In this document: piece after piece, positions 36,044 through 43,446 of the stretch
How the letters are laid out: each line of letters begins with the position of its first letter
Numbering within the stretch: position 1 is the stretch's first letter
Source: Burkholderiales bacterium Ga0077543
Lineage (GTDB): Bacteria > Pseudomonadota > Gammaproteobacteria > Burkholderiales > Burkholderiaceae_C
Length of the DNA stretch: 64,000 bases
Assembly (NCBI GenBank): GCA_001464055.1
Contig: LNET01000100.1
Location: 98,433-162,432, forward strand
Direction: 5' to 3'
The notes under the pieces: generated by a model
The model's input: only the letters and a program-made list of their open reading frames with translations
Told to the model about the DNA's origin: nothing
Databases searched by the model: none
Made by a program: the position numbers and the translations under genes

Positions 36044-36283
36044 TCAGCCTGTGGCGGCGGCCGGTTGCACCACAGCGGCCAACCACGGGTCTGCCGGTAC
36101 ACCCGTGATCCGGGGCCGCAGTACCAGCAGCACCTGCAGCACCGCCGCGTGCAGGTGTTCGCACTTGCCCAGGTGCACGGCGGGCCTGGCCTGCTGCTGC
36201 AACCACTGCGCCAGCGTCTCGGCGTCCTCGACACCCACCACGCCTTCCAGCGCGGCGTGCTTCTTCAGGTAGCGGATCGTCAT
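36044..36283 (-). CDS. Small STAS-like protein of the cluster 2 operon
   Basis: A 79-residue protein, coupled to cheA by an ATGA overlap and to the PAS kinase gene by a five-base gap, which supports it as real. The core VHLGKCEHLHAAVLQVLLVL resembles the strand-helix centre of STAS domains, where a small residue followed by a helix marks the phosphorylation site; here a Cys replaces the usual Ser/Asp. I place it in a group of short STAS-like proteins seen in betaproteobacterial che operons. A role in anchoring or modulating the array is inferred; no enzyme function is visible. Confidence 0.7.
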   Translation of the reverse strand: MTIRYLKKHAALEGVVGVEDAETLAQWLQQQARPAVHLGKCEHLHAAVLQVLLVLRPRITGVPADPWLAAVVQPAAATG

Positions 36284-38604
36284 GTCAGAAGCTCCTTGGG
36301 GTTCAAGACCATCAGCACGCCTCCGTCGCCCATCAGCGCCGTGCCAGCAAAGCCGGTCAGCCCGGCCAGCACGCCTTCCAGGGGCTTCAGGATGATGTCG
36401 CTGGCGCCGTTGAACTGGTCGACCAGCAGGCCCACCGGCTCGGTGCCGATGCGTACCACCAGCACGGCGAACTCGCCTTCGGCGTTCAGAGAAGGTTCGG
36501 TGTCCAGCGCCAGCAGGTCGTTCAGCGCGCGCAACGGCACGATACGTCCGCGCAGCACCGTGGTACGGGCCTGCTTGAAATGGTGGATGTCGTCGCCGTG
36601 CACGCGCACGGTCTCGACGATCAGGTCCATCGGCACGCCGAATCGGCGGCCGGCGCTCTCGACCACCATCACGTTGGTGACCGCCATGGAGAGCGGCAGC
36701 GACAGGCGGATCGTCGTGCCCTTGCCCTGCATGCTGCTCAGTTCCACTGCGCCGTTGATGCGTTCCACCGCAGTGCGCACCACGTCCATGCCCACGCCCC
36801 GGCCGGAGAGGTCGGAGATGGTCTCGGCGGTGGAAAAGCCCGGCAGGAAGATCAGTTGCACCGCTTCGTGCTCGCTCAAGCTGGCGGCGCGGTCGGCCGG
36901 GATCAGCCCGCGTTCCACCGCCTTGGCGCGCACGCGGGCGGCGTTGACGCCGGCGCCATCGTCGCTGATCTCGATGATCACCCGGTCGCTTTCCTGACGG
37001 GCCTGGATACGGATGGTGCCCGAGGGCTGCTTGCCCGCCGCGCGTCGCACCTCTGGCGTCTCGATGCCATGGTCCAGGCTGTTGCGCAGGATGTGGATCA
37101 ACGGGTCGGCCAGCGGCTCGATGACATTCTTGTCGGCCTCGGTCTCCTCGCCTTCGATGACCAGCCGCACTTCCTTGCCCAGCTTGCGCGAAATGTCCCG
37201 GACCAGGCGGCCGAAGCGCTGGAACACCGCGCCCACGGGCAGCATGCGCACCTGCATGATGGCGTGCTGCATGTCCTCTGCGATGCGGTTGATGACGGTG
37301 TACTGGGCCTTGATCTCTCGGGCCAGCTCGCGCTGGCCGAACTGGCTCTCGGCGCGCTGCGCGAGATAAGGCAGGCTGTTCTTGGCCACCACCATCTCGC
37401 CGATGAGGTCCATCAGCCGGTCGACCTTCTCCTGGCCGACCTTGAGCACCTTTTGGGCCGGTCCGCCGGCGGCTTCGTCGCTGCGTCGGCTGATGTCGGC
37501 GGCGTTGGCGTTGGCATCGTGAAGCGAATAGCCAGCGTTCGTGGCTCGGATCGGCTCGGCGGCACTGCCAGCATCGGCGGTGGCCTCATCGACCCAATGC
37601 GCCAGACGTTCCAGCACGACGCGTGCGGCCGCGGCCGTGCCCGACGAAGCGGCGCCGCGCGAGAGCACGCTCAACTGGTCGCTGTGCAATGCCTGCGCCC
37701 GCTGGCGCACCAGACGCTCGGCGGCAGTGGCCTGGCGGGCGGTGGCGGCCGGCGCGTCCGTTTGCAGCGAAGCGGCCGTCGTCGCCGGTCCCGGGTCGCG
37801 CAGCGCGTAGCCCTGCACCTGCTCTGATACGCAGCGGAAATGCGCTTCGACCTCGCTGCGGGGCGCGCTGCTCAGCAGCACGATGTCCAGGTTGCACTGG
37901 TAGCAGTCCCACTGCACCAGCGCGTCGCCTTGGAGCCAGGGTTGCTGGCTGGTCACCGCCACGGCCAACAGGCCGGGTGTGGTGCAGGCCAGGCGCCAGG
38001 GGTCTTCGCCCTTGAAGAAGCATCCTTCTTCCGGCGTGTAGCGCCAGGCCGTGGCGTCGGGCTGAGCGGCGCACAGTTCGGGGGCCAGGCAGGCCAGCCA
38101 GTCGGGGGCTGGTTCGGCAGCGGGCGGGGCGGCCGCCATGGCGGCGGCCGTTTCAGCGCCCGTGGCGCTGGCAGGCACCGTTGCGGTTGCGCTGGCCACG
38201 GTCACGGCATCAGGCCCGTTCAGCAGCTTGCGCAGCGCCTGGGCGTGCGCCAGTGACTTCTGTTCGGCCCCGTCCTCGAAGCGCCCGCCTTGCTCGATCT
38301 GGTCCACCAGCTGGGCGCTGTAGTCCATGGCGTCCAGCAGCGCGTCGGCCAGCTCGGCGCTGTAGGCCAGGGTGCCATTGCGCACGCGGTCCAGCAGGTC
38401 TTCGCCGGCATGCACCACGCGTTCCAGCGGCTTGAACTCGAACAGCCCGCAGTTGCCCTTGAGGGTGTGGACGGAACGGAACAGGTCGTTCAGCAGCGTG
38501 GTGTTCCCGGGGTCGCGCTCTACGTCGAGCAGCCGCTTGCCGATGGCTTCCAGGCACTCGCGCGCCTCGATGACAAACTGGTCCAGCAATTCCGCCTGGT
38601 TCAT
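36280..38604 (-). CDS. cheA: CheA chemotaxis histidine kinase (cluster 2)
   Basis: A 774-residue kinase. The N-terminal HPt has H46 in LFRSVHTLKGNCGLFEF. A long Ala-rich linker and a middle segment (about 160-260) with Trp and Cys residues (PEEGCFFKGEDPW) look like a divergent CheY-binding region. The dimerization domain starts at GQEKVDRLMDLIGEMVVAKN, the ATPase has ILRNSLDHGIETPE, DDGAGVN and GRGVGMDVVRTA, and a C-terminal CheW-like domain ends at LMVLNPKELLT. It is much diverged from the cluster 1 CheA, so the two systems are probably separate pathways rather than a recent duplication. Its start overlaps the upstream receiver gene and its stop overlaps the STAS-like gene, both as ATGA. Confidence 0.95.
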   Translation of the reverse strand: MNQAELLDQFVIEARECLEAIGKRLLDVERDPGNTTLLNDLFRSVHTLKGNCGLFEFKPLERVVHAGEDLLDRVRNGTLAYSAELADALLDAMDYSAQLVDQIEQGGRFEDGAEQKSLAHAQALRKLLNGPDAVTVASATATVPASATGAETAAAMAAAPPAAEPAPDWLACLAPELCAAQPDATAWRYTPEEGCFFKGEDPWRLACTTPGLLAVAVTSQQPWLQGDALVQWDCYQCNLDIVLLSSAPRSEVEAHFRCVSEQVQGYALRDPGPATTAASLQTDAPAATARQATAAERLVRQRAQALHSDQLSVLSRGAASSGTAAAARVVLERLAHWVDEATADAGSAAEPIRATNAGYSLHDANANAADISRRSDEAAGGPAQKVLKVGQEKVDRLMDLIGEMVVAKNSLPYLAQRAESQFGQRELAREIKAQYTVINRIAEDMQHAIMQVRMLPVGAVFQRFGRLVRDISRKLGKEVRLVIEGEETEADKNVIEPLADPLIHILRNSLDHGIETPEVRRAAGKQPSGTIRIQARQESDRVIIEISDDGAGVNAARVRAKAVERGLIPADRAASLSEHEAVQLIFLPGFSTAETISDLSGRGVGMDVVRTAVERINGAVELSSMQGKGTTIRLSLPLSMAVTNVMVVESAGRRFGVPMDLIVETVRVHGDDIHHFKQARTTVLRGRIVPLRALNDLLALDTEPSLNAEGEFAVLVVRIGTEPVGLLVDQFNGASDIILKPLEGVLAGLTGFAGTALMGDGGVLMVLNPKELLT

Positions 38605-39041
38605 GCCCGCGCTCCCTTCATCGTTCCTTCGGCGGCCCTCAGTGCGGTGGCGGCATCGCCCAGCAGCAGCGCAGCCGTCAACACCATGTCCGCGGGGCGC
38701 GCCGGCTTGACGAGATAGCAGTTGGCCCCAGCGTCCAGCGCGCGGCTGGCGTCATGCGGGCCGGCTTCTGTGGACACCATCACCACTGGAGCCTGGTGGC
38801 GGGCGTCAAGCTTGCGCAGTTCGCGAACGAAGCTGTAGCCGTCCATGCGCGGCATGTTGACGTCCACCACATACAGGTCGTAAGCGGTGTCCTCGTCCTG
38901 GGCGTGCACGCGCTCCAGCGCTTCCACGCCGTTGAGCGCCTCGTCGGTGTGCCAGCCGGTATCGCCCAGCAGCTTGCGGTGGTACATGCGCACGGTGGCG
39001 GCGTCGTCGACGACGAGGATGCGGGCTTGGCGTGGGTTCAT
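38601..39041 (-). CDS. CheY-like response regulator between cheR and cheA
   Basis: A 146-residue receiver with D12/D13, phospho-acceptor D60 in LYVVDVNMPRMDG and K112 in CYLVKPARP. A 20-residue tail (DAATALRAAEGTMKGARA) follows the domain. An Asp-rich insert (AQDEDTAYD) precedes the phosphorylation strand. Its stop overlaps the cheA start (ATGA), so the two products are made in step and it is likely a direct CheA target. The start at 39041 fits the receiver start MNPRQARILVVDD; the longer frame upstream is the shadow of cheR. Confidence 0.92.
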   Translation of the reverse strand: MNPRQARILVVDDAATVRMYHRKLLGDTGWHTDEALNGVEALERVHAQDEDTAYDLYVVDVNMPRMDGYSFVRELRKLDARHQAPVVMVSTEAGPHDASRALDAGANCYLVKPARPADMVLTAALLLGDAATALRAAEGTMKGARA

Positions 39042-39049
39042 GGCAGGCG

Positions 39050-39916
39050 TCAGACAGGCTTCTGGTAGACCATGGCGTCGGGAAAACGGCGCACGGTGAA
39101 GAGCGATGACATGCGGCTCATCGATTCGGAATGCCCCAGGCAGATGAAGCCGCCCGGGCTCATGGCGTCGAACAGCGCCTCGGCCGCGACGCGGCGCGAA
39201 AGGTCGTCGAAGTAGATCAGCAGGTTTCGGCAGAAGACGATGTCGATGTCGCGGAAGCGGCGCGTGTCGGCGGCTTCGCTCAGATTCACGCGGCTGAACT
39301 CCACTGCGCTGACCAGGTCGCGCGAGATGCGCCACTCGTCGGGCCCGTGCGGTGTGAAGTACTTGCGCAGGTAGGCTGGCGGAAGCTGCTCCACCGCGCG
39401 CCTGGAATAGACGCCGCGCTCGGCCGCGGCCAGCACCGAGGTGTCGATGTCCGAGGAGAAGATCTCGACGTCGTAACGGTCGATCTGCGCCCAGCGTTCC
39501 AGCAGGTAGATCGCGATGGAGTAAGGCTCTTCGCCGGTGGACGACGGGACCGACCAGATACGTATGCGCGAACCTGGCAGCTTGCGCGCCGCCACTTCGT
39601 CCAGCATGTTGTTCACCATGCAGTCGAACTGGTAGGCCTCGCGGAAGAAGTAGGTCTCGTTGACCGTCATCGCATTGACCAGGCGCTGCATCTCGGCGCC
39701 GTCGGCCTCGAAGCGCAGCATCACGAAGTACGAGCGGAAGCTGCACGAGCCGGTGGCCTCGATGCGCTCGACGAGCCGCTTGTCGACGAAGTAGCGCTTG
39801 CCAGCGTCGAAGTGGATGCCGGTCTTGCGGTGGAAGTACTCGGCGAACTTCGCGAAGTCCGCGTCGGTGATGAGGGCCGCGACCGCCTGCGTTGACGCCA
39901 GCGTCGGTGTCTTCAT
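39050..39916 (-). CDS. cheR: CheR chemoreceptor methyltransferase
   Basis: A 288-residue SAM-dependent methyltransferase with the CheR N-terminal helical domain (FAKFAEYFHRKTGIHF, VDKRLVERIE) and the catalytic domain. The family signature NAMTVNETYFFREAYQF is present, and the SAM pocket is recognized from RIWSVPSSTGEEPYSIAI, FSSDIDTSVLAAAERGVY and IDIVFCRNLLIYFDD. It methylates Glu residues of receptor helices. Its start overlaps the HEAT gene stop by ATGA. It is the only cheR in the window, so it probably also serves cluster 1, whose receptor 2 carries a WETF tether. Confidence 0.95.
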   Translation of the reverse strand: MKTPTLASTQAVAALITDADFAKFAEYFHRKTGIHFDAGKRYFVDKRLVERIEATGSCSFRSYFVMLRFEADGAEMQRLVNAMTVNETYFFREAYQFDCMVNNMLDEVAARKLPGSRIRIWSVPSSTGEEPYSIAIYLLERWAQIDRYDVEIFSSDIDTSVLAAAERGVYSRRAVEQLPPAYLRKYFTPHGPDEWRISRDLVSAVEFSRVNLSEAADTRRFRDIDIVFCRNLLIYFDDLSRRVAAEALFDAMSPGGFICLGHSESMSRMSSLFTVRRFPDAMVYQKPV

Positions 39917-40542
39917 GCCGACTCGATGCGTTCCACGGCCAGGTCCACGCTGAAGCCGATGTAGGGGTCGGCGGCAAAGCGCCGCCTGGCCGCCTTCAGC
40001 GCCGGCAGGGCTTCGGGTCCACCCACCTCGGCCAGCACTTCCAGTGCGGCGCCCACCACGTTGACCTGCTCTTCGGTGTGCAGCACCTGGGCCAGCCAGC
40101 GCGGCACGCTGGGGTGACGCAGGTCGCCAAGAAGGTTCACGGTGAAGATGCGCACGTCGCTGTCGGCGTCCTGCAGCAGGCGGTCGATGTGTGGCGCCAC
40201 AGCGTCCGGCGCGCTGGCCAGCATCTCGATGGCGCCGTTGCGCACGCCAGGGTCTTCGCTGCGCAGCAGCTCCACCATGCCCTGCACCACGACCGGCCCG
40301 CCCAGCGCCGCGGCGGTACTGAAGAGCACGGCGCGCACGCTGGCGTCGGTTTCCACCGCCACGCGGGCGCACACGACCGCGGCGGCTTGCGGGTGGGCGG
40401 CCAGGTCACGCGCTGCCCAGCGGCGCACGTTGGCGTCGGCGTCGGCCAGCTGCGCCACCAGGCCGTCGGTGTCGCGCGGGTACTCGCGGTCTTCGACCTG
40501 GCGCAGTCCCACCGGGCTGTCACTGGCTTTTTTCAATCCCAT
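39913..40542 (-). CDS. HEAT-repeat protein of the che operon
   Basis: A 209-residue soluble protein of about five HEAT-type helical repeats. Recognizable units are LVAQLADADANVRRWAARDL, VETDASVRAVLFSTAAAL, LLRSEDPGVRNGAIEMLA, LQDADSDVRIFTVNLLGDL and VLAEVGGPEALPALKAA. Such repeats bind other proteins. It lies between cheB and cheR and overlaps cheR by ATGA. A scaffold or regulator role for methylation enzymes is inferred; HEAT proteins do occur in some alternative chemosensory operons. The start at 40542 (MGLKKASDSP) is preceded by a weak purine-rich stretch (AGGACAAGGCC). Confidence 0.85.
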   Translation of the reverse strand: MGLKKASDSPVGLRQVEDREYPRDTDGLVAQLADADANVRRWAARDLAAHPQAAAVVCARVAVETDASVRAVLFSTAAALGGPVVVQGMVELLRSEDPGVRNGAIEMLASAPDAVAPHIDRLLQDADSDVRIFTVNLLGDLRHPSVPRWLAQVLHTEEQVNVVGAALEVLAEVGGPEALPALKAARRRFAADPYIGFSVDLAVERIESA

Positions 40543-40611
40543 GGCCTTGTCCTGTTGTTTCTTGTCGTTGATTGAAGTACGAGACGGGTCACGGGTTCAC
40601 ATGCCACGGCG

Positions 40612-41739
40612 CTATTGCAGCCACAGGCGCAGCTGTGCGGCGATGCCGGTGCAGGGCAGCACGAGGCTGGCGCCGCGGCGCTCGATCAGTTCGGCCGGCA
40701 TGCCGAAGACCACCGCCGTGTCGGCCGATTCGGCAATCGTCTTGCCGCCGGCCGCGTGCAGCTTGGCCATCGATGCCGCGCCGTCGTTGCCCATCCCGGT
40801 GAGCATCACGCCCACCAGCCGGTTGGCTGGCAGGTGCTGCATGGCGGTATCGACCAAGATCTCCACCGAGGGATGCCACAGCACGCCCGGTGTCTCGGGC
40901 CGCGATACGGCGTACAGCGTGCCGGCGCGGTCGGTGACGGTGAGGTCGGTGCCGCCGCGGCCGATGTAGACGTGGCCGGCCTGCAGCGGCATGGGTGCGG
41001 ACACTTCCACCACCTTCAGGGCGCACAGGCTGTCCATGCGCCGCGCGAAGGTGTCGGTGAAATTGGCGGGCATGTGCTGCGCCACCAGCACCGGCCACGG
41101 AAAGTGCGCCGAGAGCTTGGGCAGGATGTCTTCCAGCGTGCGCGGGCCACCGGTGGAAACGCCGATCAGCACCAGGCCGGGTACGCGGCCCACTGGCTTG
41201 CCGGGGGTCGGGGCAAGGGCATCGGGTGCCGCCGAGACCGGAGCGGCCGATGATGCAAACCCAGCCACCCGCGGCTGCGCGGCGGGTGCCGTTCGCGCGA
41301 GCCGCGACGTCGCTGGCGGGTTGCGGCCGGCGGCCGGGCGGGTGCTCAGGCGCGCCCGCGAAGCGCTGCGCACCTTGTCCAGCAACATCACCTTGATGTC
41401 GTCGACATGCAGCGAGATCGTGCCGCCGGGTTTGGGGATGAAGTCTACCGCGCCCAGGGCCAGCGCTTCGAAGGTGGCCAGCGCACCTTTCTCGGTCAGT
41501 GACGAGACCATGACCACCGGCGTGGGCCGCGCCGACATGATCAGCGACAGCGCCGTCAGCCCGTCCATTTCGGGCATGTTGATGTCAAGCGTCACCACGT
41601 CGGGCTGCCACTGCACCACCAGCTCGACGGCCTCGACACCGTTGCGCGCGCTCTTGACCTCGTAGCCGCCTTCCATGAGCACGCCCGCCAGCAACTTGCG
41701 CATCAAGGCCGAGTCGTCAACGATCAGGACCTTCTTCAT
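40612..41739 (-). CDS. cheB: CheB receptor methylesterase/deamidase
   Basis: A 375-residue two-domain protein. The receiver (1-125) has D8/D9 and phospho-acceptor D52 in VVTLDINMPEMDG. An Ala/Pro/Arg-rich linker (about 125-185) precedes the catalytic domain with the triad S195 (IGVSTGGPR), H222 (VAQHMPANF) and D319 (TGMGNDGA). It removes methyl groups from receptors when phosphorylated by CheA. The ATG at 41739 starts directly at MKKVLIVDDSALM; the longer frame to 41826 gives Arg-rich noise. It is followed by the HEAT gene and preceded by the triple CheW gene. Confidence 0.95.
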   Translation of the reverse strand: MKKVLIVDDSALMRKLLAGVLMEGGYEVKSARNGVEAVELVVQWQPDVVTLDINMPEMDGLTALSLIMSARPTPVVMVSSLTEKGALATFEALALGAVDFIPKPGGTISLHVDDIKVMLLDKVRSASRARLSTRPAAGRNPPATSRLARTAPAAQPRVAGFASSAAPVSAAPDALAPTPGKPVGRVPGLVLIGVSTGGPRTLEDILPKLSAHFPWPVLVAQHMPANFTDTFARRMDSLCALKVVEVSAPMPLQAGHVYIGRGGTDLTVTDRAGTLYAVSRPETPGVLWHPSVEILVDTAMQHLPANRLVGVMLTGMGNDGAASMAKLHAAGGKTIAESADTAVVFGMPAELIERRGASLVLPCTGIAAQLRLWLQ

Positions 41740-41782
41740 CGTGTCTTTTCCGCTGGCGGCACGACCGCGCTTTCGATGTCTT

Positions 41783-43438
41783 TCACGCTGCCTTGGCCAG
41801 CGGTTCCGCTTCCATCGCAGTGCCACCCAGGCCCTGGATGTCCTGCACCTCGCGGCCTTGCAGCAGGTGCCGCGGGTCGATCAGCATCACCAGGCGCTTT
41901 TCGCCATCCAGGTTGGCCACGCGGCTGATGAGCTGACTCTGCTCGTCGGACATCGCAGGCGCAGCAACGATGCGCCCGCGCGGGATGCGCAGCACCTCGG
42001 CCACCGAGTCGACGATGAAGCCGGTGCGCATGCCGTTCAGCAGGTAGACCATGATGCGCTGGCGGTCGTTGCGCTCGATGGCCGGCAGGCCCAGGCGGCT
42101 GCGCTGGTCGATCACCGGCAGCACCGTGCCGCGCAGGTTGATCACGCCTTCGACGAAGGCCGGCGTGCGCGGTACGCGTGTCAGCGTCTCGGGCACGCGC
42201 ACGATTTCCTGCACGCTCATGATGGGCACGCCGAACTCCTCGGCGCCCAGGCGGAAGATCACCACCTGGGTGTCGTCGTCGCTGGTGGTGTCGTCGTCGC
42301 TGCGCTCGGCATCGGTTTGCTGCGTCATCGCTGCTTCCTTGGCGTTTTGGCTGGCGGCGGCGCCTGCCGCTGCCAGCGCGGTTTCGATGGCCGGCATGCG
42401 CAGCAGCTTGTCAGTGGCGATGATCGACACCAGACGCTTGCCGCCGTCCAGCCTGCAGATGGAAGAGAACTCGTCCAGTTGCTGGTCGGCGGACAGCATT
42501 CCGGGCATGGGCTCGGCCTGGGCGCGTGGCACGCTCAGAACCTCCTTGACGGAGTCGGTCACCAGCCCCACGTTCAGGCCGCCCGGCAAGGCCGTCACCA
42601 CGATGCGGTGCTGTTCGGCATAGGGCAGCCGTGGCAGGCCGAACAGCGTGCGCAGGCTCACCAGCGGCAGCAGGCGCTGACGCAACGACATCACCCCCAA
42701 CACATGCGGCGGCGTGTTGGGAAGCTCGTTCACGTGCTCGGGCAGCTGAACGATCTCCTGAACCTCGGCGATGTCTAGGGCGTATTCCTGGTCGGCCACC
42801 GAGAACGAAACCAGACGCAATTCATCGCTGGTCTCGCCGGCGCCTTCGTCGACGGCCTGTGTGTTGGCTGCAACTCCGGACTGGGCCGCGGCAGCACGGT
42901 CGGTGCCCACGCCGCCACCGCCCACGTGGCTGAACTGGCCTTCGATCAGGCGTGCGAAATCGATGCACAGCAGCATGTCGTGGCCGCCGCCGGGCCGGAC
43001 GCGCTTGATCACGCCCGTCAGGTAGTCGGCGTTGACGACGGTCTGGATGCTGTCGGCAGCTTCGATCTCGCCGGGCTCGATGGTCACGACGCTGGCAACG
43101 CGGTCGACCACGAAGCCCAGCGGCTGGCCCAGGTTGATGACCAGGGCGCGCGTGGCGTCGTCGTTGCTGCGCTCGTCGCAGCCAAACAGGCGGCGAAGGT
43201 TGATGATGGGCAGCACGCGGCCGCGCAGGTTGGCCAGACCGTCCAGCGTGCGTGGTGCCAGCGGTAGTTGCGCCACTCCGGGCACGCGGATGATCTCCTG
43301 CACGGGCGCCATGGGCACGGCAAACAGCTCGCCCGCCACCGAAAAGGTGACGAACTGATTGGCATGGCCGGCGCCGTCTTGATGGTCGTCGCTGTCAGGC
43401 CCGGCGCGGCCGGGTACGTTGTTCAGGGAGCTGCTCAT
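41783..43438 (-). CDS. Triple-domain CheW coupling protein
   Basis: A 551-residue protein made of three CheW domains in a row. Domain 1 (about 28-165) contains FVTFSVAGELFAVPMAPVQE and LANLRGRVLPIINLR; domain 2 (about 213-355) contains LVSFSVADQEYALDIAEVQE and VMSLRQRLLPLVSLR; domain 3 (about 395-535) contains VIFRLGAEEFGVPIMSVQE and VINLRGTVLPVIDQR. Linkers are Gly/Ala- and Asp-rich (SDDDTTSDDDTQ). Ordinary CheW is one domain of about 160 residues. The tandem form could bridge several receptors or CheA units at once. It lies directly after the double-tip receptor gene (eight-base gap), suggesting that they work together. Confidence 0.93.
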   Translation of the reverse strand: MSSSLNNVPGRAGPDSDDHQDGAGHANQFVTFSVAGELFAVPMAPVQEIIRVPGVAQLPLAPRTLDGLANLRGRVLPIINLRRLFGCDERSNDDATRALVINLGQPLGFVVDRVASVVTIEPGEIEAADSIQTVVNADYLTGVIKRVRPGGGHDMLLCIDFARLIEGQFSHVGGGGVGTDRAAAAQSGVAANTQAVDEGAGETSDELRLVSFSVADQEYALDIAEVQEIVQLPEHVNELPNTPPHVLGVMSLRQRLLPLVSLRTLFGLPRLPYAEQHRIVVTALPGGLNVGLVTDSVKEVLSVPRAQAEPMPGMLSADQQLDEFSSICRLDGGKRLVSIIATDKLLRMPAIETALAAAGAAASQNAKEAAMTQQTDAERSDDDTTSDDDTQVVIFRLGAEEFGVPIMSVQEIVRVPETLTRVPRTPAFVEGVINLRGTVLPVIDQRSRLGLPAIERNDRQRIMVYLLNGMRTGFIVDSVAEVLRIPRGRIVAAPAMSDEQSQLISRVANLDGEKRLVMLIDPRHLLQGREVQDIQGLGGTAMEAEPLAKAA

Positions 43439-43446
43439 CGCCCACC

